Assembly (NCBI GenBank): GCA_001552515.1
Contig: BCRI01000012.1
Span: 1 to 64,000 of the forward strand
Source: Sphaerimonospora mesophila NBRC 14179 = JCM 3151
GTDB taxonomy: Bacteria; Actinomycetota; Actinomycetes; Streptosporangiales; Streptosporangiaceae
Direction: 5' to 3'
Length of the DNA stretch: 64,000 bases
The notes beneath the pieces were generated by a model, which was given only the letters and a program-made list of their open reading frames with translations, ran no database searches and was not told the origin of the DNA. A program made the position numbers and the translations under genes. Positions 51,135 through 60,150 of the stretch are shown here, in pieces. The first letter of the stretch is position 1, and the number at the start of each line of letters is the position of its first letter.

Positions 51135-51446
51135 CGTCTTTCCATCCGTTCTTCGGGGTCTTCGGCGTCGTCTGGGTCGATCTAACCAGCTTTTTGTAGT
51201 ACATACGTTCGTGTAGCGCGCCTGATTTTCTTGGGGGGGCGGCACGATCCGCGGCACGATGGCGGTGACGGCCGCCGGCGTGGCCCGAGCCGGCCCGGTC
51301 CGGCCGGTCGGCGCGGCACGCGCGGGCGGAAGGCGTGGGTACGGAAAAAGTCGACCGTTTCCGTCTGCCGTGTCGATCCGCGGCCGTCCCGTTCGACCTT
51401 GGAGTGAGACGGTCGAAAGGCGACCGCGGATGCGAGGATATCGAAG
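51135..51446. other. Divergent intergenic region, UvrA-like and DGPF genes
   Basis: About 310 bp with no supportable gene. It has a lower-GC patch at 51183-51216 (probable promoter of the minus-strand gene), a GC-rich middle, and the ECF42-type TGTCGA element at 51371 for the plus-strand pair. Confidence 0.55.
51371..51397 (+). promoter_or_regulatory. ECF42-type promoter upstream of the second DGPF gene
   Basis: TGTCGA at 51371-51376, 17-nt spacer, CGAC at 51394-51397. This is the same -35 hexamer as at 13746, again within 100 nt of a DGPF start. It agrees with the reported ECF42 recognition of TGTCGA and a CGA/TC -10. Confidence 0.65.
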
Positions 51447-51866
51447 ATGGCGAAGTACATGCTGATCATGCGGGGTACGGACGAGTCCGTCGCGAAGATG
51501 ATGGCGACGCCCTTCGAGCAGATGCTCGAGGTGGTGGGCCGCTTCAACGAGGAGCTGATCCGGGCCGGCGTGCTCGTCGCGGCCGAAGGTCTGGACGACC
51601 CGGCCCAGGGCGTGGTGGTCGACTTCAGCGGCGAGACACCGGTGGTCACCGACGGTCCGTACGGCGAGACGAAGGAGCTGTTCGGCGGCTTCTACCTGAT
51701 CGACGTCGCGTCGAAGGAGGAGGCGGTCGAGTGGGCCAAGCGCATCCCCGCGATTCCCGGCAGCAAGTGTGAGGTCCGCCGGGTCCCGGGCATCGACGAG
51801 TTCCCGCAGGACAACGAGTGGGTCATCATGGAGCGGGCGTGGCGCGAGCGGACCGGCCAGCTGTGA
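51447..51866 (+). CDS. DGPF/YCII-domain protein paired with ECF42 sigma factor (copy 2)
   Basis: A 139-aa YCII-related protein: MAKYMLIMRGTDES at the start, VVTDGPYGETKELFGGFYLI in the middle (DGPY in place of DGPF) and WAKRIPAIPGSKCEVRRV towards the end. The stop overlaps the sigma gene (GTGA). It has the same arrangement as the pair at 13841 and 14236, but the proteins differ enough to suggest old paralogues rather than a recent duplication. Confidence 0.88.
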   Translation: MAKYMLIMRGTDESVAKMMATPFEQMLEVVGRFNEELIRAGVLVAAEGLDDPAQGVVVDFSGETPVVTDGPYGETKELFGGFYLIDVASKEEAVEWAKRIPAIPGSKCEVRRVPGIDEFPQDNEWVIMERAWRERTGQL

Positions 51867-53170
51867 CGTCCGCGGCCACCGGCGGCCCGCCGAGCGCCGA
51901 GTCGGCGCGGCGGGCCGTCGAGGCCGTCTGGCGGATCGAGTCCGCCCGGGTCGTCGCCGCGCTGGCCCGTTACACCGGAGACTTCGAACTCGCCGAGGAC
52001 GTCGCGCAGGAGGCGGTGGCCGAGGCGCTCGTCACCTGGTCGCGAGAGGGCGCGCCGGCCAACCCGGTGGGCTGGCTGCTCGCGACGGCGCGGCGGCGTG
52101 CCATCGACGGCTTCCGCCGCCGCTCGGCGCTGGAGGAGCGGTACGCCATGCTCGCCGGTCGGCTCGCCGAGGGTGAGGCGAGCTCGGGCTCGACGGACCC
52201 GCCGAACGGGTCGGACGACCTGCCGTGGGATCCCGACCGGATCGACGACGATGTCCTGGCGCTGATGTTCGTGGCCTGCCATCCGGTGCTCTCGCCCGAG
52301 GCCCGGGTGGCCCTGACGCTGCGCGTGGTCGGCGGCCTGTCGAGCGAGGAGATCGCCCGGGCGTTCCTCGTGCCCGTGCCGACGGTCCAGGCCCGGATCA
52401 CCCGGGCGAAGAAGACCATCGCCGCAGCGGGAGTGCCGTTCGAGCTGCCGCCGTCGCAGGAGCGGCGAGAACGGCTCGGCGGGGTCCTGAGCGTGCTGTA
52501 CGTGATCTTCACGGAGGGTTCGACCGCGACGACCGGCGACCGCCTGCTGCGCCCGGATCTGGCGTACGAGGCGATCCGGCTGGCCCGGGTGCTGGCCGCG
52601 CTGCTGCCCGACGAGCCGGAGGTGTACGGGCTGCTCGCCCTGTTCGAGCTCACGGCCGCGCGTTTTCCCGCGCGCACCGGGCCCGACGGCGAGGCGGTGC
52701 TGCTGGAGGATCAGGACCGGCGGCTGTGGGACCGGTCGGCGATCCGCCGCGGTCTGGCCGCGCTCGGCCGGGCGACGGCCATCGGCCGGGGGCTCGGGCC
52801 GTACGGACTGCAGGCGGCGATCGCGGCCTGCCACGCGTCGGCGTCATCGGTGGGGGAGACCGACTGGGAGCGTGTCGTGCTCCTGTACGAGGCGCTCGGC
52901 CGGGTCGCTCCCTCACCCGTCGTCGAGCTCAACCGCGCCGTCGCCGTCGCGATGGCGGACGGACCTCGGCGGGCGCTGTCGATCGTGGACGAGCTGGTCG
53001 CCGCCGATCGCCTGCCGGGGTCGTACCTGCTCCCGAGCGTGCGCGGCGAGCTGCTCGCCCGCCTCGGCCGGACCGCCGAGGCACGGGCCGAGCTGGAGCT
53101 CGCCGCCCGGCTGTGCCGCAACGTCCGCGAACGGTCGGTGCTGCTGCGCAAGGCGGCCGCGCTGGCGTGA
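51863..53170 (+). CDS. ECF42-type RNA polymerase sigma factor with C-terminal extension (copy 2)
   Basis: A 435-aa sigma factor. Region 2: TGDFELAEDVAQEAVAEALV with NPVGWLLATARRRAIDGFRR; region 4: GLSSEEIARAFLVPVPTVQA with RITRAKKTIA. The extension contains YVIFTEGSTATTGD, GPYGLQAAIAACHASA and VVELNRAVAVAMADGPRRAL, matching the TPR-like domain of the first copy. A longer region 2-4 linker (residues about 105-135) is rich in Asp and Ser. GTG 51863 overlaps the DGPF stop. No anti-sigma gene is adjacent. Confidence 0.88.
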   Translation: MTSAATGGPPSAESARRAVEAVWRIESARVVAALARYTGDFELAEDVAQEAVAEALVTWSREGAPANPVGWLLATARRRAIDGFRRRSALEERYAMLAGRLAEGEASSGSTDPPNGSDDLPWDPDRIDDDVLALMFVACHPVLSPEARVALTLRVVGGLSSEEIARAFLVPVPTVQARITRAKKTIAAAGVPFELPPSQERRERLGGVLSVLYVIFTEGSTATTGDRLLRPDLAYEAIRLARVLAALLPDEPEVYGLLALFELTAARFPARTGPDGEAVLLEDQDRRLWDRSAIRRGLAALGRATAIGRGLGPYGLQAAIAACHASASSVGETDWERVVLLYEALGRVAPSPVVELNRAVAVAMADGPRRALSIVDELVAADRLPGSYLLPSVRGELLARLGRTAEARAELELAARLCRNVRERSVLLRKAAALA

Positions 53171-53278
53171 CATCCGTACGCCGCTGACGTCCCATATATC
53201 AGGTGCGCCGGACAGGTGCGCCCTGGGAGGCTGGTCGACCGGCCTGTCGCGACCCGGATATCCGAATGAGAGCAACGG

Positions 53279-54574
53279 ATGAGTGACGTCAGACCCGTCC
53301 CCGAGACGGCCGCCGTCCGGTGGCGTGCGCTGCGCCCGCTGCGCCACCGCGACTATCGGCTGCTCATCGGCGCCACCGCGCTGTCGATGTTCGCCACCGG
53401 CACGTGGACGATCGTCATGGTCTTCCAGGTCATCGCCATCGACGACAACCCGACCGCGCTGTCGGCGGTCGCCTCGTGCTTCAGCGGCGGCCTGTTCGCC
53501 TTCGCGCTGGTGGGCGGCGTCGTGGCCGACCGTGTCTCCAAACGCATGGTGATCACCCTGGTCCAGGGGGTGAACCTCCTCGCCGTGACCGCGGTGTGCG
53601 CCCTGGCGTTCATGGACGTGATCCGGCTGTGGCACCTGGCCGTCGCCTCCGCGCTGCTCGGCGCGGGAGCCGCGTTCTTCTATCCCGCCTACAGCGCCTA
53701 CCTGCCGAGCATCCTGCCGGCCGACGACCTGCTGGCCGCGAACGGCATGGAGGGCGCGCTGCGGCCGACCCTGCAGCAGGCGATCGGACCCGCGCTCGGC
53801 GGGATGGTCGTCGGCGCGTGGATCCCCGCCGCCGGAGCGGCCGTCACGGCCGTGCTCCACGGGAGCGCGTTCGTTCTCGTCCTCCTCCTGCGCCCGCAGG
53901 CCGGGGCGCGGGCCCACGCCGTGGCGGGCGGGAAACGGCCGGGCATGCTGCGCGACCTGCGTGAGGGCTTCGTCTTCACGCTGCGCACCCCGTGGCTGCT
54001 GTGGACCCTGCTGTTCGCCTGCCTCATGCTGCTGGTGACCATGGGACCGATCGAGGTGCTGCTGCCGTTCATCACCCGGGACCGGTTCGCCGACGGAGAG
54101 CGGACGTTCGGCCTGCTCCTCACGGCGTTCGGAGCCGGGGGAGCGGTCGGCTCCCTGGCGATCTCGTCACGGCCGCTGCCGCGGCGCTACCTCACCGTCA
54201 TGGTCATCGGCTGGGGCGCGGGCACCCTCCCGCTGGCCGTGATCGGCCACATCGCCTCGTTCTGGGTCATGGCCGCGTCCCTCTTCGTCATCGGGTTCAC
54301 CGGAGGCATGGGCATGGTCATCTGGGGGACCCTCCTGCAGCGGCGGGTTCCGCCGACCATGATCGGGCGGGTGGCGAGCCTCGACTTCTTCGTCTCCATC
54401 GCGCTCATGCCGCTGTCCGTCGCGGTGGCGGGACCGCTCTCGACGGTGGTGCCGACGCCCGTCATCTTCACCGCGGCGGGTGTCATCCCGCTTCTCCTCG
54501 CGATGACCGCGGTTCTCGCCGGGCGGATGACGAGTGACGAGATCGCCAATCCGCTCGACGTGCCGGCCGGCTGA
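53279..54574 (+). CDS. MFS transporter
   Basis: A 431-aa major-facilitator protein with about twelve hydrophobic spans. It starts with the DHA3-like RPLRHRDYRLLIGATALSMF, and the loop 2-3 motif is GGVVADRVSKRMVITLVQGV. The second half begins near FTLRTPWLLWTLLFACLM and includes GMVIWGTLLQRRVPPTMIGR, a strong MefA/Tet-like segment. A drug or metabolite exporter is the usual role. It is 108 nt downstream of the second ECF42 gene, so it may belong to that sigma factor's local regulon. Confidence 0.88.
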   Translation: MSDVRPVPETAAVRWRALRPLRHRDYRLLIGATALSMFATGTWTIVMVFQVIAIDDNPTALSAVASCFSGGLFAFALVGGVVADRVSKRMVITLVQGVNLLAVTAVCALAFMDVIRLWHLAVASALLGAGAAFFYPAYSAYLPSILPADDLLAANGMEGALRPTLQQAIGPALGGMVVGAWIPAAGAAVTAVLHGSAFVLVLLLRPQAGARAHAVAGGKRPGMLRDLREGFVFTLRTPWLLWTLLFACLMLLVTMGPIEVLLPFITRDRFADGERTFGLLLTAFGAGGAVGSLAISSRPLPRRYLTVMVIGWGAGTLPLAVIGHIASFWVMAASLFVIGFTGGMGMVIWGTLLQRRVPPTMIGRVASLDFFVSIALMPLSVAVAGPLSTVVPTPVIFTAAGVIPLLLAMTAVLAGRMTSDEIANPLDVPAG

Positions 54575-54588
54575 TCACCGGGGACGTC

Positions 54589-56292
54589 TCAGGACGGACA
54601 TGAGCTGTTCCCCGTGCTCCCCGTGCTCCCTGTGTTTCCCGTGTTCTCCGTGTTCCCCGGCGAGAACCGGAAGGCCGTACGCGCGGGCGCGCCCACCAGG
54701 TTGTCCCAGAACCGGCCGGGGGTCAGCGGGTCCCTCGTGGCGGCGAGCAGGTCCCGGAACCGGCCGGTGGCCAACTCGCCCCTGATCCGCTCCACCTCGG
54801 CCTGGAACCGCCCGTCCGACAGCCCGGTGCCCGGGGCCATGTAGTCGGCGACGATGTACTCGACGGGCAGCGGCTTCTCATGCCCGACCCGCTGCCCGCA
54901 CGCGATCGCCATGTGACCACCGACGGCGTTGGCCAGCCCGAGCCGGTCGATCACGAGGACGTCCAGCGGGAACGACGCTCCCAGGGTGCCCAGCATGTTG
55001 CCCGCGACCGCCAGGCGGGCGGGCTGATCGGCGCGGAGCGGCATCGGCCCCACCCCCGTGCCCGGCACATGCAGGCCGGTGGCGTTCTCCCGGCTCAGCG
55101 GGTCGGCTCGGCCGCGCAGGTAGGACTCGGCGTTCACCGGATGCGGGTCCCCGGTCCACCGGACGTAGAAGCCGTGCTCGTCCGCGATGCCGTCCGGCCC
55201 GATCTCCTGTGGGTACGGCACCCTGAGCGCCACGGCGCAGGCCACGGCCCACAGCGTCACGGTGGCGCAGGCGAGCGCGGTCATCGTGCGCGGCGGCAGG
55301 ACCATGGCGGGGAGCAGGACGAGCAGCAGCACCGGCAGCATCATCCGGCCGTGCATGAAGTCGCCGCCGACCCGCAGGACGTACAGCAGCATCAGCGCCC
55401 CGGCCGTGAGCGGGGCCGCGGTCACGACGAGATCCCGGCGGGTGCGGCAGACCCACAGCGACAGCGGCACGACCACCAGCAGGGGGCCGATCAACTGGTA
55501 GGTCAGCAGGGTGTCGCCGGCGTAGAGCAGACCACGCGCCCACCGGCTCTCCCCGGCCTCCTTGGCGAGGGCGGTGTTGGGCACGAGGAGCCCGTAGTAG
55601 CCCATCCGGAAGATCTGGCAGGCCACCGGCAGGGCCAGGGAGACCGCCGACCAGCGGGCGGCGGCGCGCCAGCCCGGCCGCAGCAGTACGAGCAGCGCGG
55701 CGAAGAAGACCGGGTGGACCAGGGCCAGCTCGGGCCGGACGAGAGGCGCAAGACCGAGGACGAGCACCAGCGGGAGCACCGGTCCGCCCGAAGCCGCCCG
55801 GACCAGCAGCCACCAGGACGAACCTATCCACAGGAACACCAGCCCGGTCTCCAGCCCGGAGGTCGCGAACTCCCAGAACGGCGGCAGCGCGAGGACGATA
55901 AGCACCCCGGCGGGCAGGAGCACCCGGTGCGAGCCGTCGTACCGGAGCATGGCGCCGCGCATGGCGAACACCACGGCGCCGACCGTGCACACCAGGCCGA
56001 GCAGCACCGCGACGTAGGCGACGTCCCCCCGGCTCACCCAGGAGACCAGCGCGACCAGATAGGTCCACGCCATGCTGGTGTTGGCCTCGACGCGCTCGCC
56101 GACGTTGAAGACCGGCCCGTTGCCCGCGAGCAGTTGCCGTACGGTGCGCACCGCGATCAGGCCGTCGTCGCTGATCCAGCGGTTCTGCCAGCCGGCGAAG
56201 GCCATCACGGCAGCGGCGGCCACCGTGATCACGTGGTTCCACGTCCCAGCGGGCCACCGCGGTCGCTCGGCGACGGCCTCCATGGCGCTCAT
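54589..56292 (-). CDS. AftB/ZomB-like membrane glycosyltransferase
   Basis: A 567-aa polytopic GT-C-type protein with about ten spans. N-terminal: WISDDGLIAVRTVRQLLAGN, then GERVEANTSMAWTYLVALVS, the conserved opening of the AftB (terminal beta-1,2-arabinofuranosyltransferase)/ZomB family, with the Asp-Asp of the first loop. Later landmarks: FATSGLETGLVFLWIGSSWW, RVGGDFMHGRMMLPVLLLVL, and an extracellular C-terminal domain around DVLVIDRLGLANAVGGHMA. The last about 20 residues are Asn/Thr/Ser-Gly repeats encoded by a 9-bp DNA repeat. A polyprenyl-phosphate sugar donor is inferred. The MurG-like gene ends 41 nt upstream. Confidence 0.75.
   Translation of the reverse strand: MSAMEAVAERPRWPAGTWNHVITVAAAAVMAFAGWQNRWISDDGLIAVRTVRQLLAGNGPVFNVGERVEANTSMAWTYLVALVSWVSRGDVAYVAVLLGLVCTVGAVVFAMRGAMLRYDGSHRVLLPAGVLIVLALPPFWEFATSGLETGLVFLWIGSSWWLLVRAASGGPVLPLVLVLGLAPLVRPELALVHPVFFAALLVLLRPGWRAAARWSAVSLALPVACQIFRMGYYGLLVPNTALAKEAGESRWARGLLYAGDTLLTYQLIGPLLVVVPLSLWVCRTRRDLVVTAAPLTAGALMLLYVLRVGGDFMHGRMMLPVLLLVLLPAMVLPPRTMTALACATVTLWAVACAVALRVPYPQEIGPDGIADEHGFYVRWTGDPHPVNAESYLRGRADPLSRENATGLHVPGTGVGPMPLRADQPARLAVAGNMLGTLGASFPLDVLVIDRLGLANAVGGHMAIACGQRVGHEKPLPVEYIVADYMAPGTGLSDGRFQAEVERIRGELATGRFRDLLAATRDPLTPGRFWDNLVGAPARTAFRFSPGNTENTGNTGSTGSTGNSSCPS
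54608..54660 (-). repeat. 9-bp tandem repeat at the 3' end of the AftB-like gene
   Basis: Six units related to TTCCCCGTG (minus-strand CACGGGGAA) lie head to tail. On the coding strand they encode Asn/Ser-Thr-Gly tripeptides near the C-terminus of the glycosyltransferase. Units differ by one or two bases. Confidence 0.8.
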
Positions 56293-56333
56293 CCCGCGAT
56301 GCCCATATCGCTGCTCCCGTGTGCCGCAGCCCC

Positions 56334-57539
56334 CTACGCCGTACGGCTCCGCCGGCCGTGTGCGGCGGACAGGACGACGTCGACGAGCCGATCCGCCGCG
56401 TCGGGCCTGCCGTACGCCCTGGCCTGCCCCGCCATGGCGGCGCGGCGGTGCGGGTCGGCGAGCAGCGGGGCCACGGCCTGCCGCAGGTCGTCGGCCGCCA
56501 CCTCGCCCAGCAGGGCGACCGCAGCGCCGGCCTCGTGCAGGTGACGGGCGTTGTAGGCCTGCTCCCCACCCGCCGAGGTGGCGAGCGGAACGAGCACCGC
56601 CGCCTTGCCCAGCGCGGTCAGCTCGGCGATCGTCCCCGCGCCGCTCCGCGAGATCACCACATCGGCCAGCGCGAGGACGTCGGGCAGCTCCGGGCCGACG
56701 AAGCCGGTGAGGAGATAGCGGGCCGCGAGCTCGGCGGGCAGCCGACCGGCCTGGCGGCGCAGGTCCTCCAGGTTCGCCGCCCCGCATTGGTGGATGACGT
56801 TCGCGTGCGAGAGCAGCCACGGCAGGATGCCGTACACCAGGCTGTTGATCTGCTGCGACCCCTGGGCGCCGCCGGTGACGTAGACCGTGGGCAGGGTGCG
56901 TTCGAAGCCGTACAGGCCGAGCGCCTCCACCGCACGTTCGGGCCGCCCCGACAGCGCCTCCGGCCGTACGGGATTGCCCGTGACGACGGCGGTCGTACGC
57001 GCCGACCTCGGCAGGAGCGGCAGCGTGGACTCCGACGACACGGCGAAGCGCGTCGCGACCCGGGCGAGCATCCGGTTGGCCAGACCGAGACGGACCGTCT
57101 GCTCGTGGACCACAAGGGGGCGGCGGCACACCCAGGCCGCCAGGCCCAGGGGTACGGCGACATAGCCGCCCGTGGCCAGCACCACATCGGGGCGGAAACC
57201 GGAGACGACCGAGCGGGCCTGGAAGACGCCGAGCAGGGCGCGGCCCATGTCCTTGATGTTCGAGACGATCTCCAGCGGGTTGCGGGAGCGGCGTACCTTG
57301 CCGGTGGCGACCGTGGCGAACTCGATGCCCTCGGCCGCCGCGACGCGCGCCTCCAGCCCCTCGGCCGTGCCGACCCACAACACCTCCACCGCCGTGCCGG
57401 TGGCCGCGAGCCTGCGCTGCAGGGTGCGCACGGCCGTCAGGGCGGGATAGGTGTGGCCGCCCGTCCCGCCTCCGGTGACGATCAGGCGGAAGGGCCGCTT
57501 CGGATCCGGCACGAGATGGTCGGCGGCGTCACCGGTCAC
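56334..57539 (-). CDS. MurG-like GlcNAc transferase paralogue
   Basis: A 401-aa GT28 glycosyltransferase with both MurG Gly-rich loops: RLIVTGGGTGGHTYPALTAV at the N-terminus and VYVTGGAQGSQQINSLVYGI in the middle. The UDP-GlcNAc region is RSGAGTIAELTALGKAAVLV with PLATSAGGEQAYNARHLHEA. MurG adds GlcNAc to lipid I. The gene lies outside any dcw-type context, so it may be a paralogue for another lipid-linked glycan, working with the AftB-like protein downstream. GTG 57539 is the first good start. Confidence 0.82.
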   Translation of the reverse strand: MTGDAADHLVPDPKRPFRLIVTGGGTGGHTYPALTAVRTLQRRLAATGTAVEVLWVGTAEGLEARVAAAEGIEFATVATGKVRRSRNPLEIVSNIKDMGRALLGVFQARSVVSGFRPDVVLATGGYVAVPLGLAAWVCRRPLVVHEQTVRLGLANRMLARVATRFAVSSESTLPLLPRSARTTAVVTGNPVRPEALSGRPERAVEALGLYGFERTLPTVYVTGGAQGSQQINSLVYGILPWLLSHANVIHQCGAANLEDLRRQAGRLPAELAARYLLTGFVGPELPDVLALADVVISRSGAGTIAELTALGKAAVLVPLATSAGGEQAYNARHLHEAGAAVALLGEVAADDLRQAVAPLLADPHRRAAMAGQARAYGRPDAADRLVDVVLSAAHGRRSRTA

Positions 57540-57827
57540 GAGGAGACTTCCAATCTTGGCCGCGCGGGAACTCGGCCCACGCCGGAGGACAGCGGAACAT
57601 CGCGGACGATAGCAGGCAGACCGGTACGCAGCGATCTTCCCGGGCCGGCTGCTCGGAAAGGCGGTGGCGCCGGCCGGGGTGTTCGCACTGGTCGTAGGAC
57701 CGGCGGCGCCGGCGCATCGCCCCGGGGGACGGTCGGCTCGTCGCCGGAACCTCTATCATCACGCAGAGCATTTGATCGCCTACCAAAAGTGAGAGTCGGG
57801 CTCTAGGCTCACAGCAGAGGAACGGAC
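57540..57827. other. Divergent intergenic region, MurG-like and MMPL genes
   Basis: About 290 bp with no supportable gene. It contains a degenerate BldD-type site at 57758-57772 and a short lower-GC patch up to 57800. Confidence 0.5.
57758..57772. promoter_or_regulatory. Degenerate BldD-type site upstream of the MMPL gene
   Basis: ATCACGCAGAGCATT shares the first 11 bases with the perfect site at 24226 but has two mismatches to the BldD consensus in the right half. It lies 55 nt upstream of the MMPL start. Confidence 0.42.
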
Positions 57828-60059
57828 ATGCCCATGCGCCTCGGCGCCGCACGCTCGCCCCGGTCGCAGGACGACGGGTCGCGTGACGACGGGTCGGCCT
57901 CGCCGTACCCCTCCGATGGCCGGGTGCGGCCGGGCCCGTGCGGCCGCCTCGGCGCGGCCCTGCTCCGGCGCGGCCGCGTGGTCGTCGCGGCATGGCTCCT
58001 CCTGGCCGTGGCATCCGCCGCGCTGCTGCCCGGGCTGACGCAGCGTCTGAGCCCACCGCCGCTCGAGGTGCCGGGCTCCAGATCGGCCGTGGCGGCACGC
58101 CTGATCTCCCAGGGGTTTCCGCAGTTCGGCAGCGAGCAGATGGTCCTCGCCTTCGACTCCGCCACGCTGACGGCCACGGAACCGGCCTACCAGCGGGCGC
58201 TGGCCGAGACGGTCGGATCACTGGTCGACCTGCCGGGCATCGGCGGGATGTTGCCGTTGCCCACGGGTGAGGACCAGGACCCGCATCACGCGTACGTGCT
58301 CTTCGGCGTCACGGGGGACGAGGCGGCCCGCCAGCGACGGCTGCCGGCCCAGGCGGCGGCCGCCCGGCAGGCCGTGGACGAGGCGTCCGAAGGAAAGGTC
58401 TCCGTGACGATCGTCGGGGCGAGCGCGGTGTTCGCCGAGCTGGTCCGGGGCGACCTCGACGACCTGCAGCGGATGAAGGTCGTCACCGTTCCCCTGGTGG
58501 TCCTGCTGCTCGTCCTCGGACTGGGAGCCGTGGGATCCGCAGTCGTACCGCTGCTCGTGGCGGGAGCGGCGATCCTGGTGACCGCGGGGGTGCTCTCCCT
58601 GCTCGGCATGATCGCTCAGGTCGACTCGACGCAGCTGACCGTCGCCCTCACCGTCTGCCTGGGAATCGGGCTGGACTACGCGTTGCTCATCCTGCTGCGC
58701 TACCGCCAGGCCCGCCGTGACGAGTGCCTGCCGCCCGTGACGGCGGCCGTCCGGGCGGCGGACACGGCGGGCGGCACCGTCTCGTGGTGCGCCGTGGCCA
58801 TCGTGCTCACCGCCGGCGCCCTCTTCACCGTCCCCGTGCCGGGGATCAGGAACATCGCCCTGGCGGTGATCGTGGCCGCCCTCGTCACGGCGGCGGCCGC
58901 GTTGAGCCTGACACCGGTGCTTCTGCCGCTGCTCGATCCGTGGCTGGAGTGGAGATCGCTTCCCTGGCGGCGCCTGCGCCGTACCACCGGACGTCCGGCC
59001 TGGCTGCGTCCGGCCGGGCACCTGATGAACCACCCGGTCCGCTATGCGCTCGCCGTGACGGCGCTGCTGCTGGCGGCCGCCCTTCCGGTGCTGAGCCTGC
59101 GCCTCGGGCTGCACTACGACCGCCCTTCGCTGGCGGGCACCGCCACCGGTCACGGCCTGGTCCAGATGGAAGCCGACCGGATGGCAGGCATCACCGGGCT
59201 GGTCCTGCCCCATCCGAAAGGAAGCGGCCCGGTGAACGTCGGGGCACTGATGGACGCCCTGGAGGCCGATCCGCGGGTGGGACCGGTCGCCGTCGTGGAC
59301 AACGGCCGGGACCTGACGGTGGTGCTGGTCACCGAGCGCAACCCTCCTGACAGTGCGGCCTCGGCCGCGCTGCTCCGGCACATCTATGAGGTGGCGCCGC
59401 GCCTGTCGCCCCCCGGCCGGCAGATGGTCGTGGCCGGCCCCACCGCCCTGCTGGCCGACCTCGGCGAGCAGATGCTGGCCGGTCTGGGCCTGGCGATCGC
59501 CCTGGTGCTGCTCTTCTCGTTCCTCCTGCTGCTGGTCACCTTCCGCAGCCTGCTGATCGCGGTGAAGGCCGTCTGCATGAACATGCTGTCCGTCACCGCC
59601 ACCTTCGGCCTGCTCGCCCTGTGCTTCCAGCACGCGAGCCCGACCCGCGACGTGAACCTCCTGGTGCCGCTGCTGACCTTCACCGTCGTCTTCGGCCTGT
59701 CCCTGGACTACGAGGTCTTCCTGGTCCATCGTGTCGCCGAGCACTACCGGCGTACGGGCGACAACACCGCCGCGGTGCTCCACGGGCTGCGGCACACGGC
59801 CCGTCCGATCACCCTGGCCGCCGCCGTGATGACCGTCGCCTTCGCCAGCCTGTTGATCACGCACCGCAGCGATCTCCAGCAGACGGGGTTCGCCGTCGCC
59901 GTGGCCGTCGCCGTGGACGCCACTCTCATCCGCATGATCCTCGTCCCCGCGCTCATGCGGCTGCTCGGTCACCGCAACTGGTGGCTGCCCCGGCCGCTGG
60001 CACGGCTGCTCCCGCCCGCCTCGGCCACCCCGCCGACGGCCGCTTCCTCGGGATCTTGA
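57828..60059 (+). CDS. MMPL-family RND transporter
   Basis: A 743-aa membrane protein with two repeats, each a span, a large extracytoplasmic loop and a bundle of about five spans. First half: RRGRVVVAAWLLLAVASAAL, loop with FPQFGSEQMVLAFDS, then TVALTVCLGIGLDYALLILL, the MMPL G-x-x-x-D-Y motif. Second half repeats it as LTFTVVFGLSLDYEVFLVHR, with the conserved Asp-Tyr pair. A polar 50-residue N-terminal tail precedes the first span. MmpL/ActII-3-like proteins export lipids or antibiotics using the proton gradient. ATG 57828 has AGAGGAA upstream. A BldD-type site lies in front. Confidence 0.88.
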   Translation: MPMRLGAARSPRSQDDGSRDDGSASPYPSDGRVRPGPCGRLGAALLRRGRVVVAAWLLLAVASAALLPGLTQRLSPPPLEVPGSRSAVAARLISQGFPQFGSEQMVLAFDSATLTATEPAYQRALAETVGSLVDLPGIGGMLPLPTGEDQDPHHAYVLFGVTGDEAARQRRLPAQAAAARQAVDEASEGKVSVTIVGASAVFAELVRGDLDDLQRMKVVTVPLVVLLLVLGLGAVGSAVVPLLVAGAAILVTAGVLSLLGMIAQVDSTQLTVALTVCLGIGLDYALLILLRYRQARRDECLPPVTAAVRAADTAGGTVSWCAVAIVLTAGALFTVPVPGIRNIALAVIVAALVTAAAALSLTPVLLPLLDPWLEWRSLPWRRLRRTTGRPAWLRPAGHLMNHPVRYALAVTALLLAAALPVLSLRLGLHYDRPSLAGTATGHGLVQMEADRMAGITGLVLPHPKGSGPVNVGALMDALEADPRVGPVAVVDNGRDLTVVLVTERNPPDSAASAALLRHIYEVAPRLSPPGRQMVVAGPTALLADLGEQMLAGLGLAIALVLLFSFLLLLVTFRSLLIAVKAVCMNMLSVTATFGLLALCFQHASPTRDVNLLVPLLTFTVVFGLSLDYEVFLVHRVAEHYRRTGDNTAAVLHGLRHTARPITLAAAVMTVAFASLLITHRSDLQQTGFAVAVAVAVDATLIRMILVPALMRLLGHRNWWLPRPLARLLPPASATPPTAASSGS

Positions 60060-60119
60060 CCATCCCGTGCGTGTCCCGCCGTCGAACGCCGCACCGATGT
60101 TACTTACTGTGATAAATAA

Positions 60120-60134
60120 ATCACTCAGAGTAAT
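60120..60134 (+). promoter_or_regulatory. BldD-type binding site upstream of the 60151 gene
   Basis: ATCACTCAGAGTAAT matches every defined position of the BldD consensus NTNACNC(A/T)GNGTNAN. It lies 16 nt before the ATG at 60151, just ahead of GGGAGG, so bound protein would block the start or early elongation. Confidence 0.68.
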
Positions 60135-60150
60135 CTACCTGGGAGGCACG

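Noticed and set aside
51190-51215. A possible LexA/SOS box upstream of the UvrA-like gene (minus-strand CGAACGTATGTAC).
   Set aside because: The CGAAC half fits, but the other half (GTACT against GTTCG) does not. Too degenerate to report as a site.
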